Shown here piece after piece: positions 1 to 10,773 of a stretch of DNA of 64,000 nt (the stretch's first letter is position 1; every line of letters begins with the position of its first letter). The stretch lies in contig OX442316.1 of NCBI GenBank assembly GCA_949358305.1, forward strand, positions 4,836,001 to 4,900,000, written 5' to 3'. Position numbers and translations under genes: made by a program. The notes beneath the pieces were generated by a model, which had not been told where the DNA came from, searched no databases, and saw only the letters and a list, made by a program, of their open reading frames with translations. This stretch comes from Strigamia acuminata. Its lineage: Eukaryota; Arthropoda; Chilopoda; Geophilomorpha; Linotaeniidae.

Positions 1-60
1 TAATAACATAAGTGTTTTTCTCAAAAGCCAGGTGTGTTTTTTCCTTTTATTATTACGCAG

Positions 61-227
61 GTGATCCACAGGAAGAGTGCCTCAAGTGCAAGAAGATGTT
101 TTTGGCTTCCAGTAACCCTTTGGTTCATGGCTACTGTCAGGACTGCTATCTGAACCAAGGGATTCCTCTGGTTATGGACAAAGATGACCAAACAACACCA
201 GACGACACGGGCAATTTTTCACAATAG
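61..227 (+). CDS. Terminal exon of an unidentified gene with a Cys4 (CX2C-X15-CX2C) motif
   Basis: A pyrimidine-rich tract ending in CAG at 58-60 is a good splice acceptor. The exon opens in phase 1 and runs to a TAG at 225-227. It encodes about 55 residues: an acidic start, CLKC, then CQDC 15 residues later, then an acidic, Thr-rich tail ending NFSQ. Two CX2C pairs at this spacing suggest a small treble-clef zinc site (A20, RanBP2 or GATA-like geometry), but I do not recognise the family. The rest of the gene lies left of the window. An AATAAA about 110 bases after the stop could be its poly(A) signal. Splice site and terminal exon are fairly secure; the function is not known. Confidence 0.6.
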
Positions 228-3200
228 ATGGCATTATTGGAAATCTGCAATTTTTGAATATTCTCTTCTTAACCTCAGCTTTAAAACACTGCAGTGCCAT
301 ATTCACATTGTTTTTCTTGATGTGGTGGATGAAAAAATAAAAAAAACTATTTTTCTATGTCCAGTGGAAACAAAATTAACAAAAAAAACATCATCAATTA
401 ACAATAGATAGCAATACCAAAGAGAAAAGGATCTTTAAACATGCAACAAGGCTTTTAGCAAACCGGGACATCAGTGCATTCAAATTCTTTTCTCTGTCTT
501 GGTCGACTGTTCCCAATTCACAAGTGTCCTTTCCTTAGTCCTCTGTTGGTGGTGAGTGCAATGGAACCATTTAATGTGATCTAGTTAACACAGATAAAGC
601 ATTGCTCCTTATTTTTTGATGTTTATTAATGAGTTTTGATGATTAATTGCAATGTATATTATGTCTTTTGTTACACTCAATTGTTGTACTTGAGTTTTTC
701 TAACCTAATATTATTGCATAGGATGTTTTGTGTTTAATGTTCTTGAATGTTTGTGTGTGGAAAACAAATTATGCTCATTGACAACAACATTCAACATAGA
801 GCAATTCTCATCAAAACTAAATCACACTGCAAAAACAACATGAATCAGTTGTGGGTATTTATTACAGTTAAAAACAATGGTTTGGAGTGTATTGGTGATA
901 TTTTAAAACTGTTTTATGGTTTTTTTTTCTAAAAAATGAAAGACAATGTCAGACATTTTTTTTTAAATGGAGGATTATCAAGATTATCAATCTGGTTTAT
1001 TTTTTTGAACATTTTACAGTTATTTAGGAAAATTTATAAGAAAATACTATTGATGGTTATTTAAAATGTAATAAAATGATTTGATCGTGAGAAATGAACA
1101 TGTTTTTGCAGTGTGTCATTTTTATTCTTCAATTTTTTTATTTGTATTATTTAAATTCTTATATAAATATTTTCAATACACAATTTTTTAATTGTACACC
1201 AAAGTCCTTGCAGTTATTTAGCTGCAAGGTGCCGGGACACAGTGGGAATAATAATTTTTTTGTGTTTTTCTGTTTATTTTTATTTTTTTTGTTATTTTAA
1301 ATTTTCTTAGCTGATATAGAATTAGCATATTAATGACCTTATAGGTGCTGTGAGATGTGACTCACATAAGATTAAATTTCTTCTTCTTTTTTTCATTTTT
1401 TTATTTTATTTTATTATTAAAAAAAAATGTTAACCTCAGAAGAGAGGAGAAACTTTATATCGCTTTTTATTACCTGTTTTCTTAAAGGAAGAATATTAAT
1501 CGATGCTCAAATTTATTCAAATTGGTGGGTAAATTTTTTTTTCTATTTTGATTATTTTTGTCTAGTCAATTTGATGATGTACAAAATAAAAATGCCTTCA
1601 TCTTTTCGTGTCTTATTATCATTTAAATAACAAATAATATTATGAAAATAAAATATTCCCAAAAAAAAAAATTACAATTTCTCAAAAAGTGGTTTTATAA
1701 ATGGTTTTGTCATCATGTGCTAATTAATAATCTTCAAATGAAATCTGCTCACCTGCATTTGTGCATTATGCATGAGGTTGTGACCCGAATTGGCACTCAT
1801 TTGATCCCAAGATGGCATCTGAGTCAAATCCTCGTTTCCTGTGGATCAAATGAGAGCAGTTTATGAGATCTATTCTTATGTAACAAAAAGATAAGCAATT
1901 TTCTTTTCATTTATGTTTCCCTTCATTTATCTTTCCTTTCATGTTTTTCCCTTCACTTTTTTTTAAAAAAAAAAAAAATTTCTTTTTTTGATTTTCTAAA
2001 TCGTCCTGAATTCCTAATTAGCCTCATTATATTTGACTGTTCTCTAATTTTTATGTAGTTTTAAATCAAAGGTTTATGCTGCACAAATTATAAATTTAAA
2101 TGCAGATATAAACTCAAAGAGGAAATAAATAAATTTAAAAAAAATAAAAAAAATTTCTAAACAAAAACATTATATAGTTGAGACTAATTAGTCTTATGTT
2201 GATACATACAATTTCCAATTTAGGAATTAAAGAAATTATTGTGTGTACTCATTAAGTTGGAGTAATTTGAAATGAATTTCTCTTACAAGAATGATTTATT
2301 GGTCTTCAAACAGCACAAACTCTCTCTACACATCTAATAACTACTATTATATGTCAGCAATCATATCAGATTCGTAATTATTCATATTCACAATAACCCA
2401 GATTATTCGCAGAGTATATAGGAAGATTCATTTTTTCTACAAACGTCGTTATTTATTATAGTCCAGTTGTTATAGTCCTCAACGACTTTTATATACCTCG
2501 CTCTAGTTTAATAGTTTGATGTCAATTTCCCTCTTGATGATATATGAAACAAGTTAACCTCATTTCCAGTGACACGTGTGATTTCACCTAATATGTGACA
2601 CAAAACACGACTAAATACGTTTAAAACATCGATAAACAAATTAAATTGATTTCTCCCACCGAAAATATAAATTTAAATAAACAAATTTAAATTATATACA
2701 TATTTTTGTTTTTTTATATTTGTATTTTCTCCGCATAAACAAATCGCACGTTTATGTTAGTTACAATTCACCGAGTTGCAATCACACGATTTCTAAACAG
2801 TTGTTAACTCGCAACCGCAACTTGTAATTTAGTGTTTTTTTAATGATTTAAAAAAAAAATTCTTTACGGTCTTTATAATTTAGTAAAACAGTGAGCTCGT
2901 AAAATTAATTTCATACAAAAGAGTGGAATAGAATGTGTTAAACCTCATTTTTTTAAAAAACCATCTTGTTGTTTGTTGTTGCTTCGTCCTTGGAATGTGG
3001 TCGGCGCCCCATTGTATTTCCCCGCTGGTGCCATTTGCCGGTCAGTGGTCCTAGTTCACCCCGCCCTATGCCTATAGGGCCTAGACAGTGTTGGAAAGTC
3101 TGAGATCCACTTGGAGGAAGTGTTTTATGTCCACTAATTCTTGGTTTCCATCATTGACACAACCATGCTATTCAATGATTTAGAAGCAAGAAAAAAAAAT

Positions 3201-4311
3201 TAAATTACTATTCGTGACGGAATTAAAATATCTTGAATAATGATTAAATTATTATTAATGAATGAGATTTTTGGTTCGAGTTTTCGTGTGATCGGCCATA
3301 ATGCGCAAGCTGCGATTGTTGTTTGTAATTTTTGGAATTTGTTTCAATTTTCTTGGGTAATAAAACAAAAGTTTATATCTCTGGCTTTTGCCACTAGATG
3401 TCGTGACTTCTCGGCTCCCCGAGTGCAAGGTCAGTCGAGGTCGACAAAGCACCAAGTTATAAAAAAAAGGTGGATAGAAAGGCGAGAGGTGTTAAGTCAA
3501 AGTTTCAATTCAACGGTAGTCAAAAAGATGAATAAAAATTAAATTAATTCATTCAAATTCTGCGGCAACATTAAAAAAATGAAATATTGCTCTTCGTAGC
3601 ACACTGGATGGCCCTAAAGATGTCTCGGTGTCAATGACTCAAAGAGATCTCCATAAAATGTCTCCATAACTTTATGTGAAGAGAACAAGTGAATAGTTAA
3701 GATATCAACCCAATGCCATATCCAATTCCAGTTCACTAGTGTGTCTAATGGGCAAATATGTCCAGAAATAGAAAATATTATTGAGTATTTATAAATAATT
3801 AATATTTTTTATGTTTAATCTTTATTTAATAATCAATATAAATACAGATTAACAGCAGAGTCAATGGAATATTTGACTGTTTACTATCCAATGTAGATAC
3901 AAGACTTATATACATCAGTTAACACTATTTTCACATATAGTGAGTATTTTTACAGGCTGGATTTGTTCACAGAACAAAAAAGTTATAAGAACAAGTTTTA
4001 ATAAAACTGTCATTATTTAACAACAACAAAAAACAATTTTTTTTTTACTATTTTACAAATTCCAACGGACCAAGCAATGAAAATGTCATTTGGATCAAAT
4101 TTCAGTATTTCACAAGTGAGTTTGGAAAAAAAAGCACGACCTAAATCACATAAAAAGAGTTTGATTACTGGCAATACTACAAAAACAAGCTATAAATTTC
4201 CAACGAAAAAACAGAACTTTTCAATGTAATCCATCATTAACACCTCACAAGTGGTGTGGAATCAGAAGAGTCACGTTAGGTGTCGGGTTTTAGTCGAACC
4301 GAAACCAATTG
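228..4311. other. Intergenic stretch, no gene supported
   Basis: About 4 kb of AT-rich DNA with long A and T runs. It should include the 3'UTR of the upstream + strand gene and the 3'UTR of the minus-strand KLF15-like gene. A small hairpin sits at 1206-1229 (CCTTGCAG, 8-base loop, CTGCAAGG). A GC-richer island at 2990-3130 contains a small inverted repeat around 3064-3081 but no convincing exon. The 100-aa ORF at 3240-3542 has no splice context or family resemblance and I do not call it. Confidence 0.5.
3391..3403 (-). promoter_or_regulatory. CTCF-like motif (one mismatch)
   Basis: The plus strand reads CCACTAGATGTCG; the minus strand reads CGACATCTAGTGG. This fits the CTCF core GCCMYCTAGYGG used in flies and other animals except at one base. 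Its orientation is opposite to the better match at 63031-63043. Chance occurrence is possible. Confidence 0.3.
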
Positions 4312-4950
4312 TCAGTTGCTTTTAACTGTAGGCTGGTTCACACATCTTCTATTATTCGTCGCTTGCAGCACAAAAGAAAGATCACACATTTTATCACGAC
4401 GATGAACTTTCAAATGTTTAGCCAAGTGATCAGATCGTGAAAAACGTTTGTCACAAATCTGGCACGCGTATGGTTTCACTCCAGAGTGAGACCTCTTATG
4501 GCGCGCCAACTCGTCCGATCGTGAAAATCGCCAACCGCAGCCAGGCCATAGGCACAAAAAAGGTTTTTCACCAGTATGTCTTCGCAAGTGAGCCTTGAGA
4601 TGAGACGACTTGGAGTAAACCTTTCCACACGTAGCGTACGGGCAATTAAAAATCTTATCCTCGTCTTTGAGTTTTGAACGGCTGTTCCTACCACCACATG
4701 GATTGTTTTCATTTCTTCTCACTAGAGTGGGCGCGATCGTGCTAACCGGCAAATGGCTCGAAATTTGCCTTTCGTCGTCTTCCTGACTCATGAGTGAATG
4801 TAAGTCTACACCGAGTACGATCATTTCTCCCGATTGATTCCATGGCGGCGGCTCGAAATTGAATTCCGACGAAGGCGATGAGAAAAGCCAATCCCAATCA
4901 CTAATGGAATTCTCCAAACCGATGTTGTTTTCGCCACCGGCCGCCTCCAT
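4312..4950 (-). CDS. KLF15: KLF15-like Krueppel-like transcription factor (212 aa, intronless)
   Basis: Nuclear DNA-binding regulator of GC/CACC boxes. Three consecutive C2H2 fingers occupy residues ~103-183: finger 1 C103/C108/H121/H125, finger 2 C133/C138/H151/H155, finger 3 C163/C166/H179/H183. The linkers are TGEKPF and SGVKPY, and the DNA-reading helices are KSSHLKA, RSDELAR and RSDHLAK. The finger-2 text [14 protein letters not shown] followed by an SHSGVKPY linker is the signature of KLF15 rather than KLF9/13, which carry THTGEK there. The N-terminus is acidic and aromatic (DWDWLFSS), plausibly an activation or cofactor segment, followed by a basic stretch before the fingers. The protein is short for a KLF15 and has one exon, with a clear ATG at 4948-4950. 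A retrocopy is conceivable, but the frame is fully open. Subfamily assignment rests on remembered family motifs. Confidence 0.9.
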   Translation of the reverse strand: MEAAGGENNIGLENSISDWDWLFSSPSSEFNFEPPPWNQSGEMIVLGVDLHSLMSQEDDERQISSHLPVSTIAPTLVRRNENNPCGGRNSRSKLKDEDKIFNCPYATCGKVYSKSSHLKAHLRRHTGEKPFLCLWPGCGWRFSRSDELARHKRSHSGVKPYACQICDKRFSRSDHLAKHLKVHRRDKMCDLSFVLQATNNRRCVNQPTVKSN

Positions 4951-6682
4951 CGCTGCTCCACTCGATGTGCCGGCTAGCGACGTCGAAAAATCGGTTTAAA
5001 CTATTTTCTTATCGCTTCAAACTCGTGACTTAATGATAAAATACTAGCCGCTAGACGTGTGATAAGTGATTGACAGGTTTCAGATACCAAAACCATTCTT
5101 TTTTGGTTTTTGGTTTGTGGTTTTTAATGTGATGGTTTATAATAAATGTTACATAATGGAATTTGTGTGTGGAAATAAAATATTTAATGATTTTTATTCT
5201 TTTTTTTAGGAAGATATGAAGATGGGGAGTGAATTTGGATGATGTTTCTTACAGGTAAAATTGTTACCGGTAATAATTTTAATTATCATATTTCTTCGAT
5301 TGTAAGATGCACCACGTTGTGTGGGGGAAAATTACGTCTAATTGAAGAAATACGGTATTATAAATGAATTAATATAAGATGTTGGGTCAAAAGACGTCTT
5401 TTGGAGCTACTACATATGGATGTTTGGGGACCAATTTTATTTCCAATTGATAAGGTCCGGGGTCTCGGAGGATGTATATACATCCTCTCGTTGAGATATG
5501 ACGGAAAATCACAATATGACTAATTAATTTCCTACTTGGCAAGCTTTAAGATGGTCACACGTGCACACATTACTCAGATGTGTTTGTTTTCACTTTTCCT
5601 GTTGACATGGATTTTCAAGTGGTGGAATTTAGCGCACCCAAAGGTTGAGCTGATGGGACACTTGTTTATTATCAGTATCAACTCGTAAAAGAGAGAATGT
5701 TTTTTTTATTTTTTTTTTTATTAAAAGTACATTTTGTTTTCTGTTTTAAATTTTGCGTCATGAAAATAATATGTTTACGTCGGATGTGAACGTAGCCACT
5801 GCCTTTAAATTTAGAATCAGACATTCTAGATTTTAAAAAAAAATTGTTATCACCATTTTAAATGTCTGAAATAAACAAACATACAATGGAAATGCTATCT
5901 TTTTGTAAGGGTGATAAGCATTTTGAAACAATACAATATGAATGCCAATTGAATTGATTTCAGTCAAGTGGAGGAGACAACAGGAAACTATCAATTTCAT
6001 ATGACATTTTGATAAAGGTTTTTTATTTAAAAAAAAAAATCAAAGTTTCACAAGGCAACATGAAACAGCTGCCAAATACTGTAATCACTGTTATCACTTC
6101 AATAGTTGTAAATGTCAATTGGAAACACTAGTGGTTACACAATCATTGTTGTTGGTTGAAATAATTTGAAAGTGTTTCTCAGAAATGTGAGAAAATATCT
6201 GCTAATTTGAAGTTTCTATTATGAAATTTCAGATATTTAATAAATTAGGTAACAGTAGGAAAAAAAATTACTTCAATGTTATCCATTTGTTTGTTTTGTA
6301 ATCTTTATTCTTTGCTTTAAAAAAAATGATTATTGTTGTTCAAGTATTTTGCAATTGCACTTAAAATTATTTTTAAGATAAAACACCAAATATAGATATG
6401 GATGATTTTTTAGGGTTATGCACAATAGAATGTTTAAGGAGTTTTTCAGTGTGTAAAACAATGATAAATGACTGCAAATGTTCACTTGTTAGATGCATGG
6501 CAAGTGTAGGCAGCAATTTAATACTTTTTTGTGTTGTTTGTGTGTTTTGGGCTTCAATTTCAATTCAAATTTCCCGCCTAAGCGTACTGCATGTGGTCAA
6601 ATTTTCTTTATTTTCACCAGAGGCCGCTTGTTACCGATATCTTTATTGAGTGTTATAATATTCTTTTTCAGCTGTACAAGTA
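4951..6682. other. Upstream region of KLF15-like gene, no further gene seen
   Basis: Putative 5'UTR and promoter of the minus-strand KLF gene, then AT-rich DNA. It contains a degenerate short inverted-repeat element at about 5290-5355 (arms like ATTTCTTCGATTGTAAGA, related to the one at 25154-25245), a 14-base palindrome AAAAGACGTCTTTT near 5390 and a perfect 20-base palindrome at 5468-5487. ORFs at 6398-6750 look like chance. Confidence 0.45.
5468..5487. repeat. Perfect 20-bp palindrome
   Basis: GAGGATGTATATACATCCTC equals its own reverse complement. It is embedded in a locally GC-richer stretch (5440-5520). It may be a cruciform or dimer-binding site, or an arm of an old MITE; nothing else identifies it. 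Confidence 0.6.
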
Positions 6683-6938
6683 CAGCTCCCGGACAAAAGT
6701 CCTGCAACAGAGCAATTTTTTCACTAACTTTGCACTTTGATGGCATCTAGCATAAAAACCATGACAGCTAGAGCAATAACGCTTTAAAAATTGAAAAGCC
6801 CTTTCTTTTTAGACTAGAATTGTTTTATAACATCAACTGAAAACATCTTTATTCAGTACGAAATAAACAAAAATAAAAATTATACTAGAGACAAAAGTCT
6901 TGCAACACAACAAAATTGGTACAAAAGTCCTGCAACTT
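6683..6938. repeat. Left inverted terminal repeat of the Tc1 element
   Basis: It begins CAGCTCCCGGACAAAAGTCC and contains three direct repeats. The two inner copies are only 12 bp apart, the outer copy about 180 bp away. It is the reverse complement of 8102-8357 with few mismatches. Confidence 0.85.
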
Positions 6939-6943
6939 TCTTC

Positions 6944-7966
6944 TCAGTACTTCGTGGCTCCACCTCTAGCTTTCAAAACTGCTGTAATCCTTCTAGGGAT
7001 GGATACTATTAAGTCATCACATTCTTTTGGGGTAATGTGATTCCAGATCTGATTCACAGTTTCTTCTAACTCGGTTAAGGTCATCGGTCCTACTTCTTGT
7101 AGTCGCTTTTTTACTTTAGCCCAAATATTTTCTATAGGATTAAGGTCCGGTGAGTTTCCTGGCCAGTCCAACACATCAATTCCCATACTTTCGAAGTAGA
7201 ATGTAGTCTTCTTCGCCCTATGAGCAGGCGCACCATCTTGTTGGTAGATGTAACTGCCCTCCGGAAAATAGTGTTTGGCGGTTGGAATGAGGCAATTATC
7301 CAAAACATTGATGTAAACCTCTGCATTAATGCTTTGTTTCACAGTTTCTAAGCTACCAAGTCCGTTTGCTGTCATGGTTCCATAAACCATTATCCCAGGT
7401 GCAAATTTGACAGTCTTTGAAATGCAATGGGGATGGAATTCTTCTCCTTTTTTTCTTAAAACTGTAGTTTTCCCATCTTTAAACAAACAAAATCGCGACT
7501 CATCGCTGAAGATAACTTGTCTCCACTGTTCAACAGTCCAATCTTTATGTTTATGGCACCATAAAACACGTTTTTTTTGCATTGCACGTGTGAGAAGTGG
7601 TTTCTTCTTTGCAACTCGAAATCCATATCCCATTTCCTGGAGTCTGCGCCTTGTTAATTTTTCAGATACAGGCTTTTTGATTATATCAATCCATTTAGCC
7701 GTTATTTTTCTGGCAGAATCTTTCCTGGATTTCTTCACAAGACTTCTGAGGATGTTGTCTTCTGTCTTTTTTGTATGGCGTGGACGACCTGACCTTGATC
7801 TCACATTGCATTTTCCGGTTTCTTCTTGTGTTCTGATAATTCTGCCAACAGTGGAACGATGAATTCCTATTTGAGTTGCAATTTCTGCATTGGAAATGCC
7901 TTGGGAATGCTTTTTGATTATTAATTTTCTCACTCCTAATTCAATAGGTGTGCATTTTGCAGCCAT
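6944..7966 (-). CDS. Tc1-family transposase (340 aa, DD34E, intact)
   Basis: Cut-and-paste transposase that binds the element's terminal repeats and integrates at TA. The N-terminus holds a paired-like bipartite helix-turn-helix (ISNAEIATQIGIHRSTVG) followed by the GRPR-type AT-hook/NLS segment (SRSGRPRHTKK). The RNase-H-fold catalytic triad is present: the first Asp in FSDESRF, the second Asp in QQDGAPAH, and the Glu in NPIENIW, exactly 34 residues after the second Asp. The length is normal for Tc1 transposases. The ATG at 7964-7966 follows the right TIR and the TGA at 6944-6946 lies just inside the left one. No stop or frameshift is seen, so the copy could be active. Confidence 0.95.
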   Translation of the reverse strand: MAAKCTPIELGVRKLIIKKHSQGISNAEIATQIGIHRSTVGRIIRTQEETGKCNVRSRSGRPRHTKKTEDNILRSLVKKSRKDSARKITAKWIDIIKKPVSEKLTRRRLQEMGYGFRVAKKKPLLTRAMQKKRVLWCHKHKDWTVEQWRQVIFSDESRFCLFKDGKTTVLRKKGEEFHPHCISKTVKFAPGIMVYGTMTANGLGSLETVKQSINAEVYINVLDNCLIPTAKHYFPEGSYIYQQDGAPAHRAKKTTFYFESMGIDVLDWPGNSPDLNPIENIWAKVKKRLQEVGPMTLTELEETVNQIWNHITPKECDDLIVSIPRRITAVLKARGGATKY

Positions 7967-8101
7967 TGCATAAAAAGCTTATTCCTTACAAAATTAGTGA
8001 ATGATAGGGAATCATGTGCAAATATGCAAATTAGTATACGATATATCACATGTATGGTCTATGCCAATTCCATAAATTGAGGGGAAAGAGAGTTTTAGCA
8101 G

Positions 8102-8357
8102 AAGTTGCAGGACTTTTGTACCAATTTTGTTGTGTTGCAGGACTTTTGTCTCTAGTGTAATTTTTATTTTTGTTTATTTTGTACTGAATAAAGATGTTTT
8201 CAGCTGATGTTATAAAACAATTCTAGTCTAAAAAGATAGGGCTTTTCAATTTTTAAAGTGTTATTGCTCTAGCTGTCATGGTTTTTATGCTAGATGCCAT
8301 CAAAGTTTGAAGTAAGTGAAAAAATTGCTCTGTTGCAGGACTTTTGTCCGGGGGTTG
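8102..8357. repeat. Right inverted terminal repeat of the Tc1 element
   Basis: It ends CTTTTGTCCGGGGGTTG before the TA duplication. The two ends differ at the third base and one base near the tip; otherwise the arms match closely, including all three direct repeats. Confidence 0.85.
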
Positions 8358-9595
8358 TAGATGGTCAGTGAAAAGACAGAATCATTTTCGTTGAGTAGTA
8401 AGTTTTGTATTAAACTTTGTTCACGTTTATTAGGTCAGTAAATCAGTAAATGCTCTTGTTTTTTGAATGATTATTATCTGAAAAAGTTATAAATAGTTAA
8501 TCAAAAAATACAATGAAAAAACTTGTTGAAAACAACTGATTTTTCTTTGCAAATTAAAAGGATTAATTTTATAATACTCGATTAGGAAAAATTAGGAAAA
8601 ATGGAAAATTGAAAAACCGCAGGAAGCCGCTAGGTAACTGAAAGATCGCAGCCAAATGAATACAATTGCTATATCGCACACATATTTGCTTGGGAAAATA
8701 ATCGCACAGGCCTATTCCAAATCATTCTCACTTGAATTTCCTATAGTCACACTTCTGGGTTCATGTCAAATACCGCTTTCAGTAGAGATTTTTCCAACCT
8801 GTCACAGGGATCACTTATTTCACCCCTTTAGCTGCAATCGTGTTGCTATTTGAATTTTCTTATTTAGTATCGTCGTTTATCGGACGTATCAAAATGCGAG
8901 TGTTACGTCCGAACTCCCTCTGGCGACGTGTTGTCGCCCGTCTGTGCATTTCTCGAACCCGAAAACTCCATATTATTTTCTTTTATTTTGGTATTTTATT
9001 TAGGGACAGACGGACAGATGTATTTCTATACAGAAAAGTGTAGAAGGGGTTTAGAAGTCTAATATGTAATGCTTCCATGCATTACATTTGTTTAATGTAG
9101 TAAACGAAGTCTGAAGGTCACGAACGAAGCGTACGTTCATTGTTCGTGAGGTTAAATACGGAAACAATACCGTACTTTTGCAAAAATATGGTATTCTTGG
9201 TGTTTCAGCTGCGGCTACTATTCGAGGGCGACTCTTAATTGGTAAAATACGCTATTTTATTTAATACCATGGCTACAGTGATGTGAAAGAAGTTTCCCTG
9301 GTATCAGTTAATGTGATCTGATGTTGCATCACAAGTGAAAACCTACCTTAAGAATCATTTGATCGTCTAATTATTGCTGAATCAGCTGATTCTGGTCGAG
9401 TTTGAGCACCAATAAGAGTGTAGCATTTGGCTACTTAAACTGATTTTTATCTAAAATGTATACTTGATGAAATATAATACAAAACATTAATTTGTTTCCA
9501 AATAATGCATAACATTAAAAAAAAAACAGCTATAATACATTTTTTGAAATAAGTTATTCTTTTTTTTCCTTTTCTTCAGTTTCATTTCATACAAT
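8358..9595. other. No gene seen; small hairpins only
   Basis: AT-rich DNA with a GC-richer island at 8880-8960 that contains the small hairpin GGCGACGTGTTGTCGCC. Near 9118-9149 is a short inverted repeat (CACGAACGAAGCG/CGTTCATTGTTCGTG). Neither 65-67 aa ORF here (8656-8853, 8840-9043) has support. Confidence 0.4.
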
Positions 9596-9599
9596 TAGG

Positions 9600-10075
9600 C
9601 ACCTAAGTATATTACTTCCAAACAAAACAATATGGCAAGATTAATTTTAACATACTGTCAGACTTGTACAACAGAATGAACTTCACTATGGCAATTTTGT
9701 TGAACTCTACACAGTATTGGGATGAAGCAATTTTCAAGTCGATCGAATACTGCATTGAACATCTACATCTAAGTTTCCCACATGATTCAAAAATATATTT
9801 TACAATATATTGCTTTTCCCTTAATGCATTCCAAAATGTATAGCATTTAAGAACACTATCTGTACATTCAATAATGCATTTCTTAATACAATTTAAAAAA
9901 TGCAGTTGAAAGTGCTTTCGTCTTTGACAAATAATAATATTGGGAATGCATTTCATAATGCATTTTACAAAATGTATTTTCATTTTCAAACCAATAGCTC
10001 GCAAAAATATATTACAAAATCCGAAACTCAATGCATTCCAAAACACATTGCAATATAATTACAATATATTTTTGA
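9600..10075. repeat. AT-rich dispersed repeat, copy 1
   Basis: Rich in short palindromic words such as AATGCATTTCATAATGCATT. The block around 9935-9995 (GACAAATAATAATATTGGGA followed by ATGCATTTCATAATG) matches, in reverse orientation, the segment at 32160-32200. The 144-aa minus-strand ORF through this region is a by-product of the repeat. Confidence 0.55.
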
Positions 10076-10213
10076 ACCATATGGGTTCTGCCGGGTAACT
10101 TAATGTTTAAATTCAAACTGCGCATTCCATTCTGCGCACAGGATTCCTGTAGACACCTTGTTGGTATATCAGTATTAGACCAAATTCACTAGGCTTAATA
10201 TTGCCAAACCTAA

Positions 10214-10612
10214 AGGTCGAAACACAAGGCAGCGGGTAAAATTCGAAAGCTTGCTCGTAGAAGTTTAAAGAGGGAGTCATTTGCAAGCTCACATCACCCG
10301 CTTTTGGCTTACCAGCTTAACTGGCAAACTCAAGCTAGCTAGGTAGCTAGCCAGAAATTTCCGCCAAAATCTCCTGCACAAATTTTCTCACGATTCTGAT
10401 TGGCTGTCAAAGTCACATGACCAAAACACCAGCAAGCTTGAAGCTGGTAAATCAAACTCGGTTTGATCGGAGCGGGTGAGTACAAGCTCGCTTAAAAACA
10501 AAGCTTTGAATAAAAACGCGAGCTTGTGTTTGCTCAATCGGGCGAGTTTTTAGTCGCTTTTTCAAGTAAAAGCAAGCTTTTAATTTTCACCCGCTCCCTT
10601 GTGTTTCCACCT
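10214..10612. mobile_element. MITE family A, copy 1 (399 bp)
   Basis: Terminal inverted repeats start AGGTCGAAACACAAGG and end CTTGTGTTTCCACCT, with the inner motif AGCGGGT(A)AAATT mirrored at both ends. The 3-bp flanks are TAA and TTA, in keeping with the TWA targets of PIF/Harbinger elements. It contains a CCAAT box (GATTGG) next to an E-box (GTCACATGACC). It lies about 160 bp downstream of the stop codon of the chitin deacetylase gene, so it may be in that gene's 3'UTR. No transposase is encoded. Confidence 0.8.
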
Positions 10613-10773
10613 TTAGAAAATAAATAGTAATACCAATAAATCAACAAAAGCAATAAAAAATATAATTTACAATATCAACCAGAAAAGCTATCTGCGCAGG
10701 CCGGGATACGCAGTTTGAATTTAGCATCAAGTTACCGGGCGCGAACTGTAATTCATGATGATTGGAATAGTTA

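Larger units (their letters stand above)
6683..8357 (-). mobile_element. Complete Tc1/mariner (DD34E) transposon with IR/DR termini
   Basis: A 1,675-bp element flanked by TA at 6681-6682 and 8358-8359, the target duplication expected for this superfamily. The inverted terminal repeats are long (~256 bp; 6683-6938 and 8102-8357) and only a few per cent diverged. Each holds three copies of an 18-bp direct repeat built on ACAAAAGTC(C/T)TGCAAC: on the left at 6691-6708, 6889-6906 and 6919-6936, and mirrored on the right. This IR/DR architecture, where DRs are transposase-binding sites, is known from Tc1 groups such as Bari3-like elements. The single transposase gene between the repeats is open end to end. 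Confidence 0.93.

Noticed and set aside
3240-3542. 100-aa + strand ORF as a gene
   Set aside because: No family resemblance, mixed composition, an overlapping minus ORF, and no splice or poly(A) context. Probably chance.
9612-10046. 144-aa Cys/Ile-rich minus-strand ORF as a protein
   Set aside because: It lies wholly in an AT-rich dispersed repeat also present near 32.1 kb, and its residues follow the ATGCATT repeat words.
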